Assembly: GCF_020523795.1 (NCBI RefSeq)
Contig: NZ_JAJALI010000011.1
Coordinates: 62,001-126,000, forward strand
Source: Ancylobacter sp. Lp-2
GTDB lineage: Bacteria; Pseudomonadota; Alphaproteobacteria; Rhizobiales; Xanthobacteraceae
Length of the DNA stretch: 64,000 bases
Direction: 5' to 3'
Every line of letters begins with the position of its first letter. Position 1 is the stretch's first letter. The notes beneath the pieces are model-generated. The model made no database searches. It was not told the origin of the DNA and saw nothing but the letters and a program-made list of their open reading frames with translations. Shown piece after piece: positions 53,555 to 61,781 of this stretch. Both the position numbers and the translations under genes were made by a program.

Positions 53555-54045
53555 GCGCGCTGGCTCCCCAGATGGTCCGCTTCACGGTCAACGGGCAGGG
53601 CGTCGAGGTCGACGCCGCCGGCGACGTGCCGCTGCTTGCGGTGCTGCGGGGGGAGCTCGGGCTCACCGGCTCGCGCTTCGGCTGCGGCCTGGAACAGTGC
53701 GGCGCCTGCACGGTGCTGGTGGACGGCGAGCCGGCCTATGCGTGCTCGCGCCCGGCCTGGAGCGTGGCGGACCGATCGGTAGCCACGATCGAGGCGGCCG
53801 AGCACGACCTTGTCCTCGCCGCGCTCCGGCGGGCCTTTCTCGACGAGCAGGCCGGCCAGTGCGGCTATTGCCTGTCGGGCATCATCCTGAGCGCGCGTGC
53901 CTTGCTGGCGCGCGAGCCTTCGCCGGACCGTCCCGCCATCGTGGCGGCGCTCGACCGGCATCTGTGCCGGTGCGGGGCGCATAACCGCATCGTCCGGGCG
54001 GTGCAGCGCGCCGCGGCGCGCCTCGCCGAGGAGGTCGCGCCATGA
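53551..54045 (+). CDS. 2Fe-2S subunit of a molybdenum hydroxylase (IorA/CoxS-like)
   Basis: 164 residues from the ATG at 53551. First cluster ligands in GCGLEQCGACTVLVDGEPAYAC, second cluster in GQCGYCLSG and LCRCGAHN. Equivalent to the small subunit of isoquinoline 1-oxidoreductase or nicotinate dehydrogenase. It transfers electrons from the molybdenum centre. ATGA overlaps on both sides tie it to TctA and the large subunit. No FAD subunit gene is present. Confidence 0.92.
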   Translation: MSALAPQMVRFTVNGQGVEVDAAGDVPLLAVLRGELGLTGSRFGCGLEQCGACTVLVDGEPAYACSRPAWSVADRSVATIEAAEHDLVLAALRRAFLDEQAGQCGYCLSGIILSARALLAREPSPDRPAIVAALDRHLCRCGAHNRIVRAVQRAAARLAEEVAP

Positions 54046-56153
54046 TCGCCAACCAGCTGCCGCGCAGCCTCGCCGACAATCCGCGCCTCGACGCCTGGAT
54101 CGGTTTCGACCGGCCGGGGCAGGTGCGGATTTCCACCGGGAAGGTGGAGTTGGGCCAGGGGGTGCTCACCGCCATCGCCCAGATCGCTGCCGAGGAACTC
54201 GACGTCGCTCCCACGCGCCTGCGCCTGGTCTCCGGCGAGGCCGGGGAGGGGCCGAACGAGGGCTACACCGCCGGCAGCTATTCGGTGGAGAATTCCGGCG
54301 GCGCGCTCCGCATCGTCTGCGCCGAGGTGCGGGCGCTGTTCCTGGAGCGGACGGCGGTGCTGCTCGACTGCGCCGCTGAGGAGCTCGACGTCGATGACGG
54401 GGCGTTCCGCCGCGACGGCCGGCCCACCGGCTTCGACTACTGGCGGCTCGCCGGCGATATCGACCTGTCCCGCGAGGCCACGGGCGGCGCCTCGCCCAAG
54501 CCGGTTGCCGCCTACCGGCTGGTCGGGCGCTCGCTGCCGCGTACGGACCTGCCGGAGAAGATCGGCGGCGGCGCCTTCATCCATGACATGCGGATGCCGG
54601 ACCTGCTGCATGCGCGCGTGCTGCGGCAGGCCTGGCGCGGCGCCGTGCTCGGCGCGCTCGACGAGCGGGCGCTGCATCGCGCGGCGCGGCGGACCATCGA
54701 GGTGGTGCGCGAGGGGAGCTTCCTCGCCCTGCTCGGCGACGACGAGGCGAGCGTCGAGGCGGCCGCGGCGGTCGCGCGCGAGAAGGCCACGTGGAGCGGC
54801 GGCGAGAGGCCGCCCGACGAGGTGGCGGACGCCGGCTGGCTGATGGCGCAGCCCACGGTGGAGCGGGTGATCGCCGAAGGCGAGCCGGCGGAGGCCGGAG
54901 AGAAGATCGAGGCGACCTATTCGCGGGGCTTCATCGCCCATGCCTCCATTGGCCCCAGCTGCGCACTGGCCCATTGGGACGGGACACGCCTCGACGTCTG
55001 GACGCATTCGCAGGGGGTCTATCCGCTGCGCCAGTCGCTGGCCCGTGCGCTGGGGCTCGATCCGGGCGCGGTGGCGGTGCGGCACCGGCAGGCGGCGGGA
55101 TGCTACGGCCATAACGGCGCTGACGATGCCGCCTTCGACGCCGCTCTGCTGGCGACGCGGCGGCCCGGCCGCACGGTGCGGGTGCAGTGGACGCGGGCGG
55201 ACGAGCTCACCGCCTCTCCCTTCGGTGCGCCGATGGCGGTGCGGCTGCGCGCCGCGCTGGGGCCGCAGGGGCGACCGGCCGACTGGGGCATCGAGATCTG
55301 GTCGGCGCCGCACGGCCAGCGGCCGGGCATGCATGGCGTGGTCAACCTGATCGGCGCCGAGGCGCTGCCGGGCGCGCCGCCGCGCGTGCCGCCGGGCGAC
55401 GTGCCCGATGCCAACGGCTTCGGTTCGGCGCGCAACGCCCATGCGCCCTACGATCTGCCGGCGCAGCGCATCGTCACCCATTTCGTCGCCGGCCATCCGG
55501 TGCGCACCTCCTCGCTGCGCGGGCTCGGCGCCTTCGCCAATGTCTTCGCCATCGAAAGCTTCATCGACGAGCTGGCGGAGGCGGCGGGGCGGGATCCCGT
55601 GGCCTATCGGCTGTCGCTGCTGGCCGACCCGCGGGCGCGCGCGACCATCGAGGCGGTCGCCGCCATGGCCGGCTGGTCGCCGGACGCGCCGGCGGGCGAG
55701 GGGACGGCGAAGGGCATCGGCTTCTCCCGCTACAAGAACAAGGCCGCCTACATGGCCGCCATCGCCGAGGTCGAGCTCGACGAGGAGGTCCGCGTCACCC
55801 GCGTGTGGTGCGCGGTGGATGCGGGGCTGGTGATCAACCCGGACGGCGCGGCGAACCAGGTGGAGGGCGGCGTCGTCCAGGCCGCGAGCTGGGCGCTGAA
55901 GGAGAGCGTCCGCTTCCAGGACGGCCGGGCCGGCTGCGTCCAGTGGGACGACTACCCGATCCTGCGTTTCTCCGAGGTGCCGGCGGTGGAGATCCGCTTC
56001 ATGGACATGGCGAGCGAACCGCCGCTCGGCCTCGGCGAAGTGGCGCAGGGACCCACGGCGGCGGCCATCGGCAATGCGGTGGCGCGGGCGCTCGGCGCGC
56101 GCATCCGCGACCTGCCGCTGAGCCGCGACCGCATCATCGAGGCGCTGCTGTGA
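54042..56153 (+). CDS. Molybdopterin-binding large subunit of a two-component hydroxylase (IorB/nicotinate-dehydrogenase type)
   Basis: 703 residues. The order is that of the IorB group: the KVELGQGVLTAIAQIAAEELD segment comes first, and the DLPEKIGGGAFIHDM segment, first in xanthine dehydrogenase, lies after residue 160. The catalytic Glu is Glu666 in GLGEVAQGPTAAAIGNAV. No twin-arginine leader was seen. It should hydroxylate a ring carbon next to nitrogen or an aldehyde. Its electron acceptor and cofactor-inserting factor (XdhC/CoxF type) are not encoded in this window. Confidence 0.9.
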   Translation: MIANQLPRSLADNPRLDAWIGFDRPGQVRISTGKVELGQGVLTAIAQIAAEELDVAPTRLRLVSGEAGEGPNEGYTAGSYSVENSGGALRIVCAEVRALFLERTAVLLDCAAEELDVDDGAFRRDGRPTGFDYWRLAGDIDLSREATGGASPKPVAAYRLVGRSLPRTDLPEKIGGGAFIHDMRMPDLLHARVLRQAWRGAVLGALDERALHRAARRTIEVVREGSFLALLGDDEASVEAAAAVAREKATWSGGERPPDEVADAGWLMAQPTVERVIAEGEPAEAGEKIEATYSRGFIAHASIGPSCALAHWDGTRLDVWTHSQGVYPLRQSLARALGLDPGAVAVRHRQAAGCYGHNGADDAAFDAALLATRRPGRTVRVQWTRADELTASPFGAPMAVRLRAALGPQGRPADWGIEIWSAPHGQRPGMHGVVNLIGAEALPGAPPRVPPGDVPDANGFGSARNAHAPYDLPAQRIVTHFVAGHPVRTSSLRGLGAFANVFAIESFIDELAEAAGRDPVAYRLSLLADPRARATIEAVAAMAGWSPDAPAGEGTAKGIGFSRYKNKAAYMAAIAEVELDEEVRVTRVWCAVDAGLVINPDGAANQVEGGVVQAASWALKESVRFQDGRAGCVQWDDYPILRFSEVPAVEIRFMDMASEPPLGLGEVAQGPTAAAIGNAVARALGARIRDLPLSRDRIIEALL

Positions 56154-56196
56154 CAGCCGCCGGGAACGCACGAGACAGGCAATGGGAGACGCCGAC

Positions 56197-56598
56197 ATGA
56201 CCACGACGCAGACGGCCCGCACGCCGGGCGCCCTGAGGGCCGGGCCCCGGGACTATGCCTTCGAGCTGGCAAGTGTGAACCACCTGCTCGGCGGGCCGGA
56301 CTATTCCAGCGCCGCCGGCTCCTGCGTCGAGGGCGACCGCATGATGGTGGCGCTGATGCGCATGAAGGCCGGCACCGGCGCCGAGCCGCATTCGCATCCC
56401 AACGAGCAGTGGATCTTCATCCTCGAGGGGACCTTCCACGCCACGGTGGGCGGCAAGCCGATCACCGCCACGCCGGGAACGCTGATCTACATCCCCTCGG
56501 ACACGCTGCATCAGGGCAAGGCCGGCGCTGAGGCCGACGTGGTGTTCTTCACGGTGAAGGACACCTCGCACGGCCTGCACGGCATCAAGGCTGTCTGA
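56197..56598 (+). CDS. Cupin domain protein
   Basis: 133 residues from the ATG at 56197 with GGGAGA upstream; an ATG at 56182 is possible. A single cupin barrel: motif 1 PHSHPNEQWIFILEGTFHATVG and motif 2 TPGTLIYIPSDTLHQG keep the metal His residues. Function could be an isomerase, dioxygenase or sensor. It lies between the hydroxylase and the second CocE gene in the same operon. Confidence 0.85.
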   Translation: MTTTQTARTPGALRAGPRDYAFELASVNHLLGGPDYSSAAGSCVEGDRMMVALMRMKAGTGAEPHSHPNEQWIFILEGTFHATVGGKPITATPGTLIYIPSDTLHQGKAGAEADVVFFTVKDTSHGLHGIKAV

Positions 56599-56619
56599 CC
56601 AACGGAGCTCGACACCGCC

Positions 56620-58413
56620 ATGGACAACCGCACCGCGACCGGCCGTGCCTCGCAGGATCCTGCCGCGCCGGACCCCTCCGCTCGCGCCTCCGAAATCCGC
56701 GACGGCATGCGCATCGACTGGGATGTGCCGATCGCCATGGATGACGGGCTGGTGCTGCGCGCCGACGTCTACCGGCCGGTGGTGGAGGGGCGCCATCCGG
56801 TGCTGATCACCTACGGCCCCTATGCCAAGGGGCTCGCCTTCCAGGAGGGCTATCCCAGCGCCTGGGAGCGCATGTCGAGGGAGCATCCCGACGTCACCGC
56901 CCATTCCAGCAACCTCTACCAGAGCTGGGAGGTGGTGGACCCGGAGAAATGGGTGCGCGAGGGCTATGCCTGCGTGCGGGTGGATTCGCGCGGCTGCGGC
57001 GGCTCGCCCGGCTATATCGATCCGTTCTCGCCGCGCGAGACCCGCGACTATCACGACTGCATCGAATGGGCGGGCACGCAGCCCTGGTCGAACGGCAAGG
57101 TCGGCCTCAACGGCGTCTCCTATTTCGGCAGCAACCAGTGGCACGTCGCCGGGCTGCAGCCGCCGCACCTCGCCGCCATGTGCATCTGGGAGGGCGCGGC
57201 GGACTGGTACCGCGACATGACCCATCATGGCGGCATCCTCTCGACCTTCTGGGCCAACTGGTACGACATGCAGGTCAAGACGGTGCAGCACGGCATCGGC
57301 GAGCGCGGCCGCCGCTCGCGCGTGCATGGCGGGCTGGTCTGCGGGCCGACGGAGCTCGGCGAGGAAGAGCTCGCGCGCAACCGCTGCGATTTCGGCGGCG
57401 AGATCCGCGCCCATCCGCTTGACGACGCCTATCACCAGGCGCGCTCGCCGGACTGGGATCGGGTGGTGACGCCGTTCCTCTCCTGCGCCAATTGGGGCGG
57501 GGCGGGGCTGCACGCCCGCGGCAATTTCGAGGGGTTCGTACGCGCGGCGTCCAGCCAGAAATGGCTGGAGGTGCACGGCATCGAGCACTGGACCGAGTTC
57601 TACACCGACTATGGACGGGAACTGCAACTGCGCTTCTTCGACCATTTCCTCAAGGGCGAGGACAATGGCTGGGACCGCGAGCCGCCGGTGCTGTTGCAGG
57701 TGCGCCATCCCGGCGAGCGCTTCGTGCCGCGCAAGGAGGGCGAGTGGCCGCTCGCCCGCACGCAATGGAGCGCCCTGCATCTCGATCCCGACGGCCTGCG
57801 CCTGACGCCCGACGCGCCGGCGGGGAACGGCACGGTGCGCTTCGAGGCGATGGGCGAGGGGGTGACGTTCCTGTCCGAGCCGCTCGCCGGGGAGACCGAG
57901 CTGACCGGCCCCTCGGCGCTCCGGCTGGCGGTGTCGTCCAGCACCAGCGATTGCGACATCTTCGCCGTGCTGCGCGTGTTCTCGGCCGACATGAAGGAGA
58001 TCGTGTTCCAGGGCGCCATCGACCCGCACACGCCGGTCGCGCAGGGATGGTTGCGCGCCTCGCATCGCAAGACCGATCCCGAGCTGTCGCGACCCTACCG
58101 GCCCTATCATGTACATGGCGAGACCGAGCCGCTGACGCCGGACGAGCCGGTGATGCTGGACATCGAGATCTGGCCGACATCGATCGTGATACCGGCCGGC
58201 GCGCGCATCGGCCTGACGCTGCGCGGGCGGGACTATGTCTATGGCGGCGGCAGCGGCGGCCGGCTTTCCGCCTTCAAGAACGAACTGACCGGCTGCGGCC
58301 CGTTCCTTCACGACGATCCGCTCGACCGCCCGCCGGAGATTTTCGCGGGGACGACGACGCTGCATTTCGATGCCGCCTCGCCCAGCCGTCTGCTGCTGCC
58401 GCGCATGCCCTGA
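56620..58413 (+). CDS. CocE/NonD family serine hydrolase (second copy)
   Basis: 597 residues. Nucleophile in GVSYFGSNQW (Ser167, canonical GxSYxG), His323 in GIEHWTEFY, C-terminal X-Pro jelly-roll (LTGPSALRLAVSSSTSDCDIFAVL). As in the first copy, the spot of the usual triad Asp reads ANWGGAGLH, Gly293. Overall similar to the first copy but diverged, with an insertion after residue 200 (GERGRRSRVHGGLVCGPTEL). Last gene of the cluster; may split a different ester or amide of the same pathway. Confidence 0.88.
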   Translation: MDNRTATGRASQDPAAPDPSARASEIRDGMRIDWDVPIAMDDGLVLRADVYRPVVEGRHPVLITYGPYAKGLAFQEGYPSAWERMSREHPDVTAHSSNLYQSWEVVDPEKWVREGYACVRVDSRGCGGSPGYIDPFSPRETRDYHDCIEWAGTQPWSNGKVGLNGVSYFGSNQWHVAGLQPPHLAAMCIWEGAADWYRDMTHHGGILSTFWANWYDMQVKTVQHGIGERGRRSRVHGGLVCGPTELGEEELARNRCDFGGEIRAHPLDDAYHQARSPDWDRVVTPFLSCANWGGAGLHARGNFEGFVRAASSQKWLEVHGIEHWTEFYTDYGRELQLRFFDHFLKGEDNGWDREPPVLLQVRHPGERFVPRKEGEWPLARTQWSALHLDPDGLRLTPDAPAGNGTVRFEAMGEGVTFLSEPLAGETELTGPSALRLAVSSSTSDCDIFAVLRVFSADMKEIVFQGAIDPHTPVAQGWLRASHRKTDPELSRPYRPYHVHGETEPLTPDEPVMLDIEIWPTSIVIPAGARIGLTLRGRDYVYGGGSGGRLSAFKNELTGCGPFLHDDPLDRPPEIFAGTTTLHFDAASPSRLLLPRMP

Positions 58414-58433
58414 GGAGATAGCGGGTCGGGGGC

Positions 58434-58536
58434 CCTGGCGGGAGACGCGCCGGGCCGGCGCCGGCCGTCAGGTTCCATGCTTCGATCCCGCGTGGCCTGA
58501 ACGGGGTGAACACTGCACCGGCGACCTCCCGCCAGG
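58434..58536. terminator. Long-loop inverted repeat between convergent genes
   Basis: CCTGGCGGGAG (58434-58444) and CTCCCGCCAGG (58526-58536) are perfect 11-base arms 81 bases apart; inside is a 14-base palindrome GGCCGGCGCCGGCC (58453-58466). It separates the second CocE gene (plus) and the SARP-type regulator (minus), so bidirectional termination is possible. Confidence 0.4.
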
Positions 58537-58539
58537 AGT

Positions 58540-60582
58540 TCAGCCGGCGACGAGCCGGCGCGCGCCGGCCTGGAACAAGGCGCGCGCGTCCGGCGAGAAA
58601 CGGAACGTGCCGAGAAAGTCCTCGACGCGGTAATCGGGGCGGAGCGCGCGGACGGCGTGCATGTAGTCGCGCGCTTCCTCGATGCGTCCGGCAAGCGCCA
58701 GGCAATGCGCGGCTATGGCGAGGATGATGACATGCGCGTTCGGGCGGGCCGCCGCCTTGAGCGCCCATTCCGCGGCTTCCTCGAATTGCCCGAGCCGGAC
58801 ATGGGCCATGGCCCGCGCCCCCAGCATGCCGAACAGCAGAGGGTCGAACGGGCTGAGATGCCGCGAGTGGTCCGCCGCGTCGATGGCGGTGCTCGCGTCG
58901 CCGCTCTGCGAATGCACGAAGGCGAGCGCGTAGTGTCCCAGCGCGAAATTCGGGCTGAGGTCGACCGCGCGCTCAAGCGAGAGAACCGCCTCGTCGGAGC
59001 GGTCGCGCAGCCAGAGTGCCCGCCCCATCGCCCAATGCGCCGACGGATCATATTCGTCGACGATGAGGCTCTGGCCGGCGGCCTTGAACGCCAGTTCCGC
59101 ATCCTGGTTGCGATGGCCCCATTCCTGGAAGGCGCTCTGCCAATGGGTGAAGGACAGGCCGGAATAGGCACGGGAATAGGTGGGGTCGAGCGCGATCGCG
59201 CGCTCGAAGAAGTGCCGTGCCATCGCGTTTTCGTCGCGGGTGAAGCGGTACATGTGCCAGAGGCCGCGATGATAGGCCTCCCACGCATTGAGCGAATTGG
59301 GGGGCTTCAATATGGCCCGGTCGCGCTCGACCTTCTCGATGCCGCCGGCGATCGCCGCCACGATGCGGTCGCCGATCTCCTCGAGGCAGGCAAAGGCATC
59401 GTCCGGCCGGTAGTCATAGGCCTCGGCCCAGACGATGCGGGCGGTCCGCGCCTCGACCAGCTCGACATCGATGGCGGTCTGGCTGCCGAGGCGCCTCACC
59501 GTGCCGCTGGCGACATAGTCGACGTTGAGCCGCCGCGCGGCGGCCTCCGGCGACAGGCCGCGTTCGGCCAGGGCATAGACCGATCCGCGGGCGATGATGA
59601 ACAGGCTGCGCAGCTTGGCGAGCCGGGTGATGATGTCGTGCGTGAGCCCGTCGGCCACGCCGCCCGACACGTGCTGCCCGGCGAAGGGCATGACCGCCAG
59701 CGACGCGCGGCGCGACGCGGCGAGGTCGGCTTCCGGCTCGGGTGGGAGGAGCGCCGCTACCGCCGCGGGGAGCGACACGGGCTGCATTGTCGGGCCTCGC
59801 ATCCGCAGTGACCGCCAGGCCCGGCGCACCGGCGCGACATCCAAGGCCTCGGCCGTAAAAAGCTTCGCGACGGCCGCGAGATGCTCCTCGGCGTCGGAAT
59901 GGCGCCCCTGACAGGCGAGAGCGCCCAGCAGCGCGGTGTGGGCGCGGGGATCGAACGGAGAGAGTTCGATCCAGCGTTCGAGGTGAGGCATGCTCGCCTC
60001 ATCCCCCGCGAGGCGCGTGGCGAGTTGCTCCAGTATCGCGACGTGACACGCGTGTAACCGCCGCCGCTGCGCCGCGAGCCACGTGTCGAAGGTGGGGCAG
60101 CGCTCGAGCGCGAGACCTTCCAGGACATTGCCGACGAAGCGCCCGGCCAACCGGGTGAGCTGTTCGACACCCAGGCCATCGATGCCGCTGCTCATCGCCG
60201 CCTCGATGTCGGCGATGTCGATGTCGCAATCCTCGAGGTCGAGCGCCACCATGTCCCCGGAGGCGACCACGCGCGGGCGCCCGGGCGTGTCGAGCGCGGC
60301 GCGCATCCGGCTCAGGCACCAGCGCAATTCGCTGCGCGGATCGTCGGGCACGTCCCATAACATGTCGCACAGCCGGCTGCGCGCCACCGGGCGCGGCGAC
60401 AGCGCGAGAAAGGCGAGCAATGCGCGGACCTTGCGCGACGCGGGAAGTTCGACCGGCCGGCCGTCGCGCTCGACCTTCAGCGCGCCAAGCAGACGCAGCC
60501 GCAGACCGGATGCCGCCGCATCCGCCGGGGACAGATCGCTTTCCTCGCGCGTTTCCACGGTCATGCCCACGCTGGCTCCCAT
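58540..60582 (-). CDS. SARP/BTAD-type regulator with TolB-like and TPR domains
   Basis: 680 residues from the ATG at 60582; an ATG at 60564 with GGGAGCC upstream is an alternative. Residues 25-110 form a winged-helix DNA-binding domain (LRLRLLGALKVERDGRPVELPASRK split by a short turn), 110-260 a bacterial transcriptional activator region, 290-400 a TolB/FlgO-like segment (LAVMPFAGQHVSGGVADGLTHDI), and 430-660 TPR helices. This architecture is found in soluble or membrane-signal regulators of many rhizobia. It is divergent from the cysteine-synthase/decarboxylase pair, which it probably controls. Confidence 0.88.
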   Translation of the reverse strand: MGASVGMTVETREESDLSPADAAASGLRLRLLGALKVERDGRPVELPASRKVRALLAFLALSPRPVARSRLCDMLWDVPDDPRSELRWCLSRMRAALDTPGRPRVVASGDMVALDLEDCDIDIADIEAAMSSGIDGLGVEQLTRLAGRFVGNVLEGLALERCPTFDTWLAAQRRRLHACHVAILEQLATRLAGDEASMPHLERWIELSPFDPRAHTALLGALACQGRHSDAEEHLAAVAKLFTAEALDVAPVRRAWRSLRMRGPTMQPVSLPAAVAALLPPEPEADLAASRRASLAVMPFAGQHVSGGVADGLTHDIITRLAKLRSLFIIARGSVYALAERGLSPEAAARRLNVDYVASGTVRRLGSQTAIDVELVEARTARIVWAEAYDYRPDDAFACLEEIGDRIVAAIAGGIEKVERDRAILKPPNSLNAWEAYHRGLWHMYRFTRDENAMARHFFERAIALDPTYSRAYSGLSFTHWQSAFQEWGHRNQDAELAFKAAGQSLIVDEYDPSAHWAMGRALWLRDRSDEAVLSLERAVDLSPNFALGHYALAFVHSQSGDASTAIDAADHSRHLSPFDPLLFGMLGARAMAHVRLGQFEEAAEWALKAAARPNAHVIILAIAAHCLALAGRIEEARDYMHAVRALRPDYRVEDFLGTFRFSPDARALFQAGARRLVAG

Positions 60583-60695
60583 GCCTGCGTGAAAGGATCC
60601 AATGACATCACCAGTCAGGACGTGGTGTCGCCGCGAATTCTAGCCGAGACCGGCCGGAAAATCTCGCCGCGGCGCACTCATACGGGAGCACGCCT

Positions 60696-61781
60696 ATGTC
60701 ATCTCAACCGACGATCAGGACGACGGCCGGCCGCGGCCGGCTGTTCGACAGCATTCTCGACACCGTCGGCGACACGCCCACCGTGCGCATCAACAATCTG
60801 GGCGTTCCGGGACGGACGATCTACGTCAAGGCGGAGTTCTTCAATCCGGCGGCCTCGGTCAAGGATCGGCTGGCGCTGAACATCATCGAAGAGGGCGAGC
60901 GCACCGGCGCGCTCCAGCTCGGCCAGACGGTGGTCGAGGCCACCAGCGGCAATACCGGGATCGGCCTTGCCATGGTGTGCGCCCAGAAGGGGTACCCGCT
61001 CGTCGTTACCATGGCGGACAGCTTCTCCGTCGAGCGGCGCAAGCTGATGCGCCTGCTCGGCGCCAAGGTGGTGCTGACGCCGCGGGCCGAGAAGGGTTTC
61101 GGCATGTATCGCAAGGCGGTCGAACTCGCCGAGGCCAATGGCTGGTTCCTGGCGCATCAGTTCGAGACGCGCGCCAATGCCGATATCCACGAGGCCACCA
61201 CCGGCCGGGAGATCATCAACGATTTCGCCGGATCGCGGCTCGACCTGTTCGTCACCGGCTACGGCACCGGCGGGACGCTGGCAGGGGTCGGGAGGGTGCT
61301 GCGCCGCGAGCGTCCCGAGACCCGCATCGTGCTCGCCGAACCGGCCAATGCGCAGCTGCTCGGCAGCGGGACGACGCAGCCGCGTACCGGCGAGGGCGCG
61401 CCGGCGGCAAGCCATCCGGCATTCGAGCCGCACCCGATCCAGGGATGGACGCCGGACTTCATCCCGCTGGTGCTGCAGGAGGCGATCGACCGCCGGTTCT
61501 ATGACGAGGTGCTGCCCATCGCCGGGGCCGACGGCATCCGATGGGCGCGCGACCTCGCGCAGAAGGAGGGCCTGTTCACCGGCATTTCCGGCGGCGCGAC
61601 CTTCGGCGTGGCGCGGCAGGTCGCCGAGCGGGCGCCCGAGGGCTCGGTGATCCTGTGCATGCTTCCCGATACCGGCGAGCGCTACATGACGACGCCGCTG
61701 TTCGACAGCATCGAGGCCGAGATGGATGAGGAGGAGCTGGCCCTGTCGCGTTCGACACCCGGCTTCCAGTTCGCCGCATGA
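60696..61781 (+). CDS. PLP-dependent cysteine synthase family (fold-type II) enzyme
   Basis: 361 residues. PLP lysine Lys56 in NPAASVKDRLAL, the Asn-loop TSGNTGIGLAMVCAQKG, GTGGTLAGVGRVL and SGGATFGVARQVA are standard. The family includes O-acetylserine sulfhydrylase, cystathionine beta-synthase, cysteate synthase and diaminopropionate synthase, which differ by few residues. The coupling to a decarboxylase (ATGA overlap at 61778-61781) argues against a plain housekeeping cysteine synthase. A C-terminal tail of about 30 residues (EMDEEELALSRST) is unusual. Confidence 0.88.
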   Translation: MSSQPTIRTTAGRGRLFDSILDTVGDTPTVRINNLGVPGRTIYVKAEFFNPAASVKDRLALNIIEEGERTGALQLGQTVVEATSGNTGIGLAMVCAQKGYPLVVTMADSFSVERRKLMRLLGAKVVLTPRAEKGFGMYRKAVELAEANGWFLAHQFETRANADIHEATTGREIINDFAGSRLDLFVTGYGTGGTLAGVGRVLRRERPETRIVLAEPANAQLLGSGTTQPRTGEGAPAASHPAFEPHPIQGWTPDFIPLVLQEAIDRRFYDEVLPIAGADGIRWARDLAQKEGLFTGISGGATFGVARQVAERAPEGSVILCMLPDTGERYMTTPLFDSIEAEMDEEELALSRSTPGFQFAA

